Below, piece after piece: positions 25,115 to 32,634 of a DNA stretch of 64,000 bases. Under the pieces are notes generated by a model. It was not told the origin of the DNA. It did not search any database and saw only the letters and a program-made list of their open reading frames with translations. Source of the DNA: JAICLK01 sp963742655 (lineage in GTDB: Bacteria; Patescibacteriota; Saccharimonadia; Saccharimonadales; UBA4665); NCBI GenBank assembly GCA_963742655.1, contig CAVUMM010000005.1, positions 1-64,000 on the forward strand. The letters are read 5' to 3'. The position numbers and the translations under genes were made by a program. Numbering within the stretch: the stretch's first letter is position 1; each line of letters starts with the position of its first letter.

Positions 25115-25718
25115 ACAGTCCTTGTTCGCGTCTTATTTGTTCTTCAGTATATTGATTTGTCTCTAAAAATTCAATTAGCCCTTTGCTATCAACATCTTCC
25201 AAAGTCTTAAACTCCATTTTATGGTCGCCACCCGTTGCCAAGTATCGACTTTTAATAATAACCATCTGTACATCGGGATAATTTCTAGCAACCTGCAATA
25301 GCACTTTTCTTGATTCACTATGTGTCCGATAAAAATGTTCTGACGGAAACTTACGGTCTCTATTCAAAAAAGCAACAAATGCTGTCAGTAAGCTTTCGGG
25401 CAGAACTGCGTGTACTTCTACGAGCTTGTTACACTTTAGGGCGTTCCTAATTTTTATCTTTGCCCCTTTGTATGTAGGTAGCGTTCCATCAAAAATAATC
25501 GCTTTCCGCCGCTTCAAATACTCAGATACGTATTCCGATTTTCCTGAAGCTGTTCCGCCGGCCATCAAAATTACTGTGTTTTCCGGTCGATTTTTGAGCG
25601 CGTCAGCATAAAATTTATCCGCAAGCTTTGCAGATTCTCTATGCAAAACATCGGAATGATCCGGATCATACCCAGGCAATGATTTCTTGATATCATCAGC
25701 AGAAATAATCAGCGGCAT
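25104..25718 (-). CDS. Zeta-toxin-like P-loop kinase
   Basis: From the ATG at 25718 the protein is about 204 aa. It starts with SADDIKKSLPGYDPDHSDVL and HRESAKLADKFY, then Walker A MAGGTASGKSEY at about residues 52-63 and IIFDGTL. This N-terminal arm followed by a P-loop resembles the UDP-GlcNAc kinases of the zeta/PezT family, although here the DDI block comes before the P-loop, as in a circularly arranged or fused relative. The toxic target in the family is a peptidoglycan precursor. Its partner gene is DUF2188. An extra seven codons upstream (25739) are possible. Confidence 0.65.
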   Translation of the reverse strand: MPLIISADDIKKSLPGYDPDHSDVLHRESAKLADKFYADALKNRPENTVILMAGGTASGKSEYVSEYLKRRKAIIFDGTLPTYKGAKIKIRNALKCNKLVEVHAVLPESLLTAFVAFLNRDRKFPSEHFYRTHSESRKVLLQVARNYPDVQMVIIKSRYLATGGDHKMEFKTLEDVDSKGLIEFLETNQYTEEQIRREQGLYDI

Positions 25719-25831
25719 GCCCGAATTATAACAAACCAAAAATCACATATCCCCATCTGTTTAAGGTCCGCCCTCCGGAATCCTCCGCACGATCATTTGC
25801 AAAACTGCGCAGTGACTCAGATAATGCGATT

Positions 25832-26289
25832 ATGGCGAGGCGAGGCGGACGACCATCGGGCAAATCCAAATCTTATAAATCGCGTATCGATAGGCGTGCA
25901 ATCCGGGATTGGAAGCTCTCGGCATAAAATTGAACGACGACTCATATTATATTGGCATCACGGCCTATAAAAACGTTGAGCGGAGAATTAAACAGCACGG
26001 CGGTTATGCGGGCGCATTATGGAATCGCGGCAAAAAGGTGGTACAGATTGTTGAAATCCGCCATCTCGGCCGAATACCACGCCTCAATGCCGAAGATATC
26101 GAAAATCAGGTCACGCTGCAGTACAGAAAACGATACGGCCACAACCGCGTCCGCGGCGGCTACAACGCGCAGCTAAAAGCTTCCCTAATCCCAAACTACA
26201 CCCCAGGCAGCAAAGAATCGATTATTTTTATACTGATCTGTTTGGTTGTGGCGATTGTATTAGTGTGGATGATAGCAGCGTTTGGCTGA
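25832..26289 (+). pseudogene. GIY-YIG nuclease-like protein with C-terminal membrane anchor, one frameshift
   Basis: The main frame from about 25909 reads DDSYYIGITAYKNVERRIKQHGG, the YIG half and the Arg-containing helix of GIY-YIG domains, then NRVRGGYNAQ. A short frame from the ATG at 25832 (MARRGGRPSGKSKS, then RAIRDWKLSA) ends in TAA at 25923, one base out of step, at a run of A. Joined, the gene gains a basic N-terminus and the first strand. The last 20 residues are strongly hydrophobic (FILICLVVAIVLVWMIAAF). A membrane-bound GIY-YIG protein is unusual. If the frames are not joined, a TTG start at 25909 is used. Confidence 0.5.
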
Positions 26290-26389
26290 TGTGCTCCAAG
26301 GCCACAAAAACTATTTATACAACTTTTCCCCTTTTTAAGAGGTATGCCTGCTTAAATCCTAGGGCTGGCGCAATAGGCGCCGGTGTCGG

Positions 26390-27265
26390 CTATGGCTGCT
26401 GGCCGATTTTCCAGATGCCTTTTTCGCGGAAGGCGGGGATAGTTTGGCGACGGGCGGCGTTGAGCAGGCTGTTGATTGACTGTTCATTTTGTTTAGCATA
26501 CTCGGTAAGCTTTATAATCTTGTTACCCTTTAAATACGCGAGGCGTTTATGCAGCGACTCTATTAGTGCGAGTGACAACAAACTGTCTAGCTGATTTGTC
26601 GATCCATTATCCTGATACGCCACAAATGCCGGGTAATAGTTATCCCGCTTGCCCTTGTTACGGATAATAACCGGCGGATAGCCGAGTTTGGCAAGTTGTA
26701 CATGAATGAGCACGCGGCCAATACGCCCATTGCCGTCAACAAACGGATGAATGCGCTCAAATTCCAGGTGGAAGCGCGCGATACGCTCCAGAAAATACAC
26801 ATCATGCGAGCTGGTATATTCTACGAGCAAGTTATCGATCAGTTGCTCGACGTGCTCTGGTGCCGGTGCAATGTGGTTGCCGACGCGAACGTATTCATGC
26901 TGTTTTCGCAATCTGCCTGCAATATTGTCATTAATGCCGCCGATGAGCATTCTGTGCAATAGTAGTATGGTCTCCAAATCGATTGTGAAGCCGGATTTAG
27001 TACGCACATACTCGATAACGCGCGCCAGATTCTTGGCCTCGAACAGTTCGCGCACACTCACATTCCGAACAACTTCGAGCTCCAGCAAGATGCGCTCAGT
27101 TTCTTTGAGTGTCAACGTAGAATTTTCAATAGCGTTGGAATTGTAGACCAACTCGGGTATTTCGACTTCTTCTAGCATAGCCAGCAAGGACTCTTTGCCG
27201 TGTTTTAGTATTTCAAATTCCCTTTTGAGTGCTTTGATTTTGGATTTTGTTCCATTGCTAACCAT
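26390..27265 (-). CDS. fic: Fic-domain AMP-transferase (class II, N-terminal inhibitory helix)
   Basis: A 291-aa protein. The core motif HPFVDGNGR is complete at residues 173-181, so AMP transfer is expected. The inhibitory motif SNAIEN (residues 43-48) belongs to the N-terminal helix of class II Fic proteins, which blocks the ATP site by its Glu. A winged-helix-like tail (INSLLNAARRQTIPAFREKGIWKI) resembles the C-terminal domain of many Fic/DOC relatives. The stop codon falls inside the 33-bp islet repeat. AT-rich DNA and an inverted repeat precede the gene. The target protein is unknown. Confidence 0.9.
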   Translation of the reverse strand: MVSNGTKSKIKALKREFEILKHGKESLLAMLEEVEIPELVYNSNAIENSTLTLKETERILLELEVVRNVSVRELFEAKNLARVIEYVRTKSGFTIDLETILLLHRMLIGGINDNIAGRLRKQHEYVRVGNHIAPAPEHVEQLIDNLLVEYTSSHDVYFLERIARFHLEFERIHPFVDGNGRIGRVLIHVQLAKLGYPPVIIRNKGKRDNYYPAFVAYQDNGSTNQLDSLLSLALIESLHKRLAYLKGNKIIKLTEYAKQNEQSINSLLNAARRQTIPAFREKGIWKIGQQP

Positions 27266-27282
27266 AGGTGTAGTATATCAAA

Positions 27283-27311
27283 TTAACGCTTTTTAGTCAA
27301 TATTGCGTTAA
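27283..27311. promoter_or_regulatory. Inverted repeat upstream of fic, possible operator
   Basis: TTAACGC and GCGTTAA separated by 15 nt in an AT-rich stretch 18-46 bp before the fic start, with a further ATTAACG at about 27335. It fits a dimeric repressor site, perhaps bound by the winged-helix tail of Fic itself. Confidence 0.4.
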
Positions 27312-27436
27312 TTTCTGTTACTTTTTTAAAATATTAACGATTTATTAGTTGGTCTGCGTCTACATTATCGAATAGTTGGCACGTGTAGCTGGCACGTTTT
27401 AAGCCAACTACAGGCAATCGTATTTGGATTAATCGG

Positions 27437-27781
27437 TCAGGATTCTTTTTTGGTTAGTTCTGTTTCGAAGTCTTGCATTGCTTTGTTTAGGTCCCAGCCT
27501 ATTGATGGGGCTAGTTCGTTTTCTACGTAGTAATATAACTGTGCCCATTGTTTGGGGGTGTATAGGCGCAGCTTTTGCAGGTATGTGTCGTCTTCTGTGT
27601 TGGGGCGCGGGCCGAATTTGGTGAATTCTACGTATTCCTTGCCTTCGGCGTTTTTGCCGTGGCGGGCATAGAATTTGTTCATCGATGATTTGTTCAGTGA
27701 TATTTCGGCGTAGATTTCTTCGCCCCACGGTAATGTTTTGATCGGTTGTTTGGTTGCGTTAGTAGTCGTTATGTTGGACAT
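27437..27781 (-). CDS. Protein of unknown function, 114 aa, islet gene
   Basis: CAGGAG lies nine bases before the ATG. The protein is soluble and acidic, with aromatic-rich segments (LRLYTPKQWAQLYYYVENEL) and no known motif. Its codon choice (TTG, GTT, GAT, low GC) differs from neighbouring core genes and suggests transfer. It sits between fic and a palindromic repeat in the 33-bp-bounded islet. A possible leader peptide with an internal terminator lies 32 nt upstream, so transcription may be attenuated. Confidence 0.55.
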   Translation of the reverse strand: MSNITTTNATKQPIKTLPWGEEIYAEISLNKSSMNKFYARHGKNAEGKEYVEFTKFGPRPNTEDDTYLQKLRLYTPKQWAQLYYYVENELAPSIGWDLNKAMQDFETELTKKES

Positions 27782-27804
27782 TGTGATTACTCCTGATTAA
27801 ATTA

Positions 27805-27848
27805 TGGATTTCCTAATTTACTGGATTCCAGCCTTCGCTGGAATGACG
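27805..27848. repeat. Palindromic intergenic repeat, half copy
   Basis: GGATTTCCTAATTTACTGGA, then TTCCAGC, CTTC, GCTGGAATGACG. It matches one half of the repeat at 43452-43531 in reverse orientation. Confidence 0.6.
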
Positions 27849-27902
27849 AACTGAAAAAGCCCACCCTGTGAGGGTGCGCTTTATTGTGGTAAATCTAATC
27901 AT
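27813..27902 (-). CDS. Possible 29-codon leader peptide with internal terminator
   Basis: GGAGG four bases before ATG 27902 opens a 29-codon frame (starting MIRFTTIKRTLTG) that runs through the hairpin 27853-27885 and ends at 27813, 32 nt before the gene at 27781. A strong ribosome-binding site, a short peptide and a terminator-like hairpin in one leader resemble translation-coupled attenuation. No run of a single regulatory codon is seen. It may be fortuitous. Confidence 0.3.
   Translation of the reverse strand: MIRFTTIKRTLTGWAFSVRHSSEGWNPVN
27853..27885 (-). terminator. Rho-independent terminator, minus strand
   Basis: AAAGC-CACCCT-gtg-AGGGTG-GCTTT with a T-run on the minus strand side (27853-27857). 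It would end transcripts coming from 27.9-28.3 kb on the minus strand. Confidence 0.6.
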
Positions 27903-27926
27903 TTGTCCTCCTTGATGCGGTGTACA

Positions 27927-28236
27927 CGAGGTGGCAGACAGTCCGCAATTCTTTATTGCGTAGCACTATAGTCGCGATAAATTAACCTGAATCCATAAAC
28001 CCGCACTAAGTTGGTTTGCCAGTAACCTCGGTGTAATGCAGGGAGTAGCCCTGTACGCTCTCGGGGAGTTTGAGTTAGCGGTGTTACTTCCCTTAGTTCG
28101 CGCAAGAAATTAGCATCGCCGGAGCGGATAAGCTGCTTGCTGGAGTTTCTCGCCTGCGCTCTTCGAGTCTGATGGCGGCAGGATGTAGGCGGTGCTCCGG
28201 CCTCAGCATTCGAATGACTGGAATGACGCCACCTCG
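27927..28236. ncRNA. Candidate structured non-coding RNA
   Basis: The ends pair perfectly over 9 bp: CGAGGTGGC (27927-27935) with GCCACCTCG (28228-28236). A second helix, CAGTC (27939) with GACTG (28216), lies just inside. An inner 8-bp helix GCCGGAGC (28118) with GCTCCGGC (28194) and several local hairpins follow. The opening GAGGTGGCAGACAGTC recalls the P1-P2 start of bacterial RNase P RNA, but the GGAAAGUCC and ACAGAA core elements are missing, so I do not call it rnpB. Minus-strand frames of 60-80 codons exist here but lack starts and would need a frameshift. The strand is undecided: a terminator favours minus. Confidence 0.35.
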
Positions 28237-28381
28237 CAGCATTAAATTAGCGATTTCTTTGGCGCCGGGAAAGGTATTGTTGTGTGTAGGCGGAGCAACC
28301 GATAGACGAACGCCACTGGGCCTTGGGAATTATTGGTGGTAAGTGCTTTAATATGTTATAGTTACAATTTTGGGAATCTTT

Positions 28382-28801
28382 ATGGCCGAGCGAATTCACG
28401 ATATTCATTTCCCCGAACAGGTAGTTAAACTACTTGGCGATGCTGGATTGCGATCTGAATTGGGGCCGCTCTCTACCATGGTGGCGCGCTGCGGTGCGTG
28501 CCTTTTGCGGCGCGGGCTGACCATCTCTGCTAACAACATTGCAGGTTGTTTAAATAGTGATCGAACCGGCGCTGCTCATCAGCTGAAACACTTGGAAATA
28601 GCTGGTCTGCTTGAACCCGGGCCAAAACAATTTGAAGAACCTGGCAGGGGCAGGCCCCATTTTACATTCAAACCGACAGAAGCAGCCCAGCCCGCTTTCG
28701 ACATTATGCCGCCCCTCTCCGGCTGCGAGGAGTTTTACAGGCAGAACCCAGGTAACGAAGTATGCTCTGCTGACGTTTGCCCGCTGCAAGACTTCATATA
28801 A
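28382..28801 (+). CDS. Winged-helix-like protein with cysteine-rich tail
   Basis: From the ATG at 28382 the protein is 139 aa. Residues 45-90 (LTISANNIAGCLNSDRTGAA, then HQLKHLEIAGLLEPG) read like an ArsR/MarR winged helix with recognition helix and wing (GRGRPHFTFKP). Six cysteines, two near residue 40 (RCGAC) and the rest in the tail (GCEEF, EVCSADVCP), may bind metal or a cluster. TATAGT at 28357 is a likely -10. A regulator role for the islet is likely but the family is not certain. Confidence 0.55.
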   Translation: MAERIHDIHFPEQVVKLLGDAGLRSELGPLSTMVARCGACLLRRGLTISANNIAGCLNSDRTGAAHQLKHLEIAGLLEPGPKQFEEPGRGRPHFTFKPTEAAQPAFDIMPPLSGCEEFYRQNPGNEVCSADVCPLQDFI

Positions 28802-28805
28802 GAAG

Positions 28806-29972
28806 TTATGTGAAAATTTCTTTGGCGCTCGGGAAGCCGTTATACCCGTGGGTACTGAAGCTGGCGCAATAGGCGCCGGTGTCGGCTATGGCGGCGATAT
28901 CGCCGATTTGGGCGCGGTTCATGCGGCGCGGGGCGATGTGCTCCGGATCGCCGGGGGCCGGTGTGAGTACGTCGCCGGTTTCGCAGTTGTGCCCCGCCAC
29001 AATGTAGTCGGCTTTTTCTTTTGATTCATTCAGCACTTCGATCTGATGGTACGCCCCATACATCGCCGGTCGGATGATATCGTTCATACCCGTGTCGAGC
29101 CGCAGGAATATGTAGCCATCCTTGCCGGTGTCGACTTTGTCGTCCACGCGTGCCAGCAAAATGCCGGCGTGGGCTACGAACCACGTTCCGGGTTCGAGTT
29201 CCAGCCGCAGCTTGCGGCCGGTTTCATCAGCAAAAGTTTGCAAATGCTCGGCAAATGTCTGACCAATCAGCTGCATGTCGGCCTCGCGTTCGGAATCGTG
29301 CCGGGCAATTTTGTAACCGCCGCCGATGTTCAGCGTTGTAACATCCGGCATACGGCGCACGATTTTCAGTGCTGAATCGATGGCGTGGCCCCACACCGAA
29401 GGATCAGCGCCGGAGCCGATGTGCATGTGCAGACGGTCAATAGTAATTTGCTTAGACGCTGCAAGCCGAAGGGCGTCTTCGATGTACTCGTGCCACAACC
29501 CGAACGCCGAGTTTTTGCCGCTGGTGCTAGTACGGTTATTATGCCCTGCTTTGTCGATGGTGGGATTGACTCGCACGGTTAGTCGAGCACCCGGACCCGC
29601 CGCGGTCGCGTATAACTCCAGCTGGCGCATCGATGTCGCCACGTATTCCACGCCTGCGCTCAAAAGTTCCGGCAAATTGTGCGCCGATTGCTGGCTGGAC
29701 AGGCTGATTTTGCTGCCGGCTATGCCCTTCTCCAAAAGCTCGCTCGCCTCGAAGCTGGAGCTGGCATCAAACTCCAGACCTATCGCATCAAACAGTTTGA
29801 TAATTTCCGGATGCGGGTTGGCTTTGACCGCATAGCGCACATTGTGACCGAAGGGCAAATCCAATCCCATCAACTCTTCAGCCCGCTCCTGCAGCAATTT
29901 TTGCGAATACACGAAGAGCGGAGTGCCGTGTTTCGCTACTAACTCATCAGCTTGATCTATGGTAATCCACAT
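28806..29972 (-). CDS. lysA: Diaminopimelate decarboxylase
   Basis: PLP enzyme that makes L-lysine from meso-DAP. The PLP lysine is K50 in RYAVKANPHPE. Further marks are HMHIGSGADP, the NIGGGYKI phosphate-binding loop, EPGTWFVAHAG and the C-terminal CETGDVL (catalytic Cys) and TGAYCASFSTHGYNG. The length of 388 aa is normal. Few other lysine or DAP genes are in the window, so it may supply lysine for protein or wall from scavenged DAP. A 33-bp piece of its 3' end is duplicated 2.5 kb away. It is followed upstream by lysS in the same direction. Confidence 0.93.
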   Translation of the reverse strand: MWITIDQADELVAKHGTPLFVYSQKLLQERAEELMGLDLPFGHNVRYAVKANPHPEIIKLFDAIGLEFDASSSFEASELLEKGIAGSKISLSSQQSAHNLPELLSAGVEYVATSMRQLELYATAAGPGARLTVRVNPTIDKAGHNNRTSTSGKNSAFGLWHEYIEDALRLAASKQITIDRLHMHIGSGADPSVWGHAIDSALKIVRRMPDVTTLNIGGGYKIARHDSEREADMQLIGQTFAEHLQTFADETGRKLRLELEPGTWFVAHAGILLARVDDKVDTGKDGYIFLRLDTGMNDIIRPAMYGAYHQIEVLNESKEKADYIVAGHNCETGDVLTPAPGDPEHIAPRRMNRAQIGDIAAIADTGAYCASFSTHGYNGFPSAKEIFT

Positions 29973-29984
29973 TGAGGGATCCTC

Positions 29985-31524
29985 TTATTCAGACTTCGGC
30001 TTTAATTGTTTTTCGTCGAACTTCAGCTCTGGATAAATCGATTTGGTAACCTCGTCGATATCGCTTCGCAAGTTTGGGAATGGGACGCCTTCGCGGGCCG
30101 TGACACCCTCGAAAATCCAAAATACGCGTTCGCTGTAGCCCCAGCCGCAGGCCGGCGGCATGCCGTATTCGAGCATTTCCACGTAGTCGATATCGAGCAT
30201 TTGCGCTTCGTCGTCGCCGGCATCGCGCATGTTTTGCTGCTCGACAAAACGATTGAGCTGATCAATCGGATCATTCAGTTCGCTCCAGCCATTTCCAAGT
30301 TCTGTGCCTGCAATAACAGGCTGGAAACGCTCGACCGTATTCGGATTGGACGGATTCGTTTTCGACAACGGGCTTATAAACGTAGGCGTGTTGATGAGCC
30401 AGACCGGTCCGGCCACGTCTTTGCGGATGTTTTTCCAAAGCTTGTCGATACCGCGGGCTTTGTTTTCGGTTTGCTCAACCTCCAGCTTGTTGTCGGCCAG
30501 CGCTTTTTTGACTTCATCGAGCGTGCAGTTGTAGACATCCAGTCCGTATCGGTTTTTGATGGTGTCGGCGTAATCCCACTGTTCCCAATCTTTGGCCAGG
30601 TCAACGTCGAAATTGCCGATTTTGAACTGCAGTTTGCCGAACGTCTGCTGCAATACATGCCGGTACATATCCGTCATGAATTTCATGCCGTCCTGCCAAT
30701 CGGCATACGCCCAGTACCACTCCATAGCGACGTGCTCGGGCAGATGTTCGTCGGAATAATTTTCGTTGCGGAACCTGGGGCCGATATCGAATACTTTTTC
30801 GTACCCGGCGCCGATCAGGCGTTTCAGCGGCAGCTCGTGGCTGATACGCAGGTAAAAATCCTGATCCAGCGCGTCCATATGCGTCACGAATGGATTAGCG
30901 TCGGCGCCGCCGGTGGTATGTTCCAGTACCGGAATATTGATTTCGATAAACCCGTTATCAATCAAAAATTGGCGCGTGGCCTGCCAGAACGTGCTGCGGC
31001 GGACAAACCGGTCGTATACGTCTTTGTTCACGTTGATATCGATGTAACGGCGGCGCAAGCGTTCCTCTTTGTTCGTGAAACTCTCGCGGTTCACGGGCAT
31101 CGGCCGCAAGGATTTCGTGAGCAGCCGAAAGCGCTCTACTCCAACAGAAATCTCGCCAGTTTCGGTTTTGATCACCTTGCCGTGCGCCTCTACGAAATCC
31201 CCGCTGTCGAGCAGCGGCAATTGCGCCATGCCCGATTTGGCTTTCGACAGCGTTCAGATCGGCGACTTCGCCCTCGCGGAAAAACAACTGCAGCGAACCG
31301 CTAGCGTCGCGAATCACCACGAACGCGATCTTGCCGAATCGGCGGATACTGACGACGCGCCCAACTACACTGACTTCCTGGCCCTGAAGCTCGTCGAATT
31401 TACCTGTGATATCGGACAAAATGTGCGACCTTTCGGCATGAGCCGGAAACGGATCCAGCCCGAGCTTTTTCAATTCCTCTAATTTGCGCAACCGCTCGTT
31501 ACGGTAATCTTTCAGTGTTGCCAT
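29985..31524 (-). pseudogene. lysS: Lysyl-tRNA synthetase, class II, one frameshift
   Basis: Starts at ATG 31524 (MATLKDYRNERLRKL) with an OB-fold anticodon domain (VSVVGRVVSIRRFGKIAFVV). At about 31230 the frame changes, and a clean 400-codon frame continues with motif 2 FRNENYSDEHLPEHVAMEW and a divergent motif 3 region CGWGYSERVFWIFEG. HTTGGADANPFVTH is the typical active-site loop. With the break repaired the enzyme has about 512 codons, the normal length. Because it is the only lysS here and essential, a one-base read error is likely. The 3' end is 12 nt from lysA, forming a lysine-themed pair. Confidence 0.88.
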
Positions 31525-31540
31525 GTTTTGTTCCTTGCTT

Positions 31541-31895
31541 TTATGTAATTGTACCACCGTTAACAACTTTTTGAGTTGCCGGAGTACTCGACCACATTGC
31601 CACTCCGCGTGCAGCCTCTCCTCCATTTAGAAACCAGGGTGCAATGAGGTAATCTGCCCCCTTGCGCCATCGCAAACGATGATGTGCTTCTCTAACAAAT
31701 TGCGTAGCAATCCTCCCTACATCCAAATCCGCACCGGGAAGGCAGCTGACAACTGCCGACTCGGGCAGTTCGCTCAGCGCATCATACAAGTCTAAAGCGT
31801 CGTCGACCTGGCAATCCCAAAGCATCCTCTACTCCGGCAGCACATGCTTCAATAGCGGCCGCGAAGCCAGCAGGATTATCTTCAATTGTAAACAT
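31541..31895 (-). pseudogene. Small protein of unknown function, one frameshift
   Basis: ATG 31895, preceded by GGAG, opens MFTIEDNPAGFAAAIEACAA and runs to about 31815, where the frame shifts; QVDDALDLYDALSELPESAV and IATQFVREAHHRLRWRKGAD follow in the next frame to 31541. Joined it is about 117 aa, soluble and acidic. No family recognised. It lies 17 nt upstream of lysS on the same strand and may be co-transcribed with it. A terminator at 31914-31957 separates it from greA. Confidence 0.45.
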
Positions 31896-31913
31896 ATTTT
31901 TCTCCGTAGCGAC

Positions 31914-31957
31914 TAAAAAACTCTCCCGTGGATGTTCTGTCGCAGTACCGGGAGAGT
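31914..31957 (-). terminator. Rho-independent terminator of greA
   Basis: Arms CTCTCCCG and CGGGAGAG around 20 nt, followed on the minus strand by TTTTTT (31915-31920). Confidence 0.75.
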
Positions 31958-32058
31958 TGTTGAAACGAATCTATGGCTTCTGGTACTACGACCGAAGCTT
32001 CGACTTTGTCGTGTTCACTTTCAAACTAGTAATCATATTTTGGTCCGATGCATTACGC

Positions 32059-32523
32059 CTAAGCAATAATCTCTGCGATTTTGTAGATCGTGGTTTCGGC
32101 GGGTGTCTTAATTTCGATGCTTTCGCCGACTTTTTTGCCGAGCAACGCCTTGCCGATGGGCGACTCGTCGGAAATCTTGCCGTTCAGCGGGTCGGCTTCG
32201 ACGGTGCCGACCACCTGGAATTCCTTGTTCTTGCCGTTAGAACTAGCCAGCTTGACATTTGAACCAAGTACAACTTTGTCGTCATTTTTTGGCGTGTTGA
32301 TGAGTTTTGTGTTTTCCAGGATGTGTTCGATTTCGGCGATGCGCTTTTCGTTGCGTTCTTGTTCCTGGCGGGCAGATTGGTATTCGGCGTTTTCGGCCAA
32401 ATCGCCCAGTTCGCGGGCAGTCTTAATACTTTCGGCAATGGAGCTGCGCTTAGCAATAAGGACCTTGTGTTCTTCCTCTAACTCAGCCACACCCTTTTTG
32501 GTCAGTCGAAACAGTTTCTTCAT
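32059..32523 (-). CDS. greA: Transcription elongation factor GreA
   Basis: A 154-aa factor that rescues backtracked RNA polymerase. The N-terminal coiled coil (LTKKGVAELEEEHKVL, then LGDLAENAEYQSARQEQ) carries the two acidic tip residues D and E in GDLAENAEY. The C-terminal domain reads VVGTVEADPLNGKISDESPI with GKALLGKKVGE. The ATG at 32523 is preferred to 32529 because MKKLF is the natural family start. The gene stands alone between proS and a terminator. Confidence 0.93.
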   Translation of the reverse strand: MKKLFRLTKKGVAELEEEHKVLIAKRSSIAESIKTARELGDLAENAEYQSARQEQERNEKRIAEIEHILENTKLINTPKNDDKVVLGSNVKLASSNGKNKEFQVVGTVEADPLNGKISDESPIGKALLGKKVGESIEIKTPAETTIYKIAEIIA

Positions 32524-32634
32524 TACCATAGCCTTTCTCCTTTGCTGGCAGGTATCCTTGCTGGGATTTTGAATGTGCCCATTATACCAGCGTTCTTTTG
32601 CTCGTTGCTATCATTTTTATCACCGCATCAATGC

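Larger units (their letters stand above)
26364..28892. mobile_element. 2.5-kb islet bounded by a 33-bp repeat of the lysA 3' end
   Basis: The same 33 bases (GCTGGCGCAATAGGCGCCGG onward) occur at 26364-26396 and at 28860-28892. The right copy is part of lysA, coding AIADTGAYCAS near its C-terminus. The left copy is a detached fragment, and reading lysA through it would give an early stop (CASPRI). Between them lie fic, an unknown 114-aa gene, a palindromic repeat, a structured intergenic region and a winged-helix-like gene. Target duplication inside a housekeeping gene end suggests site-specific integration that restores the gene. No integrase is present. Confidence 0.55.

Noticed and set aside
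27927..28236. RNase P RNA (rnpB)
   Set aside because: Only the outermost stem region resembles it. The GGAAAGUCC and ACAGAA core sequences that form helix P4 are not present.
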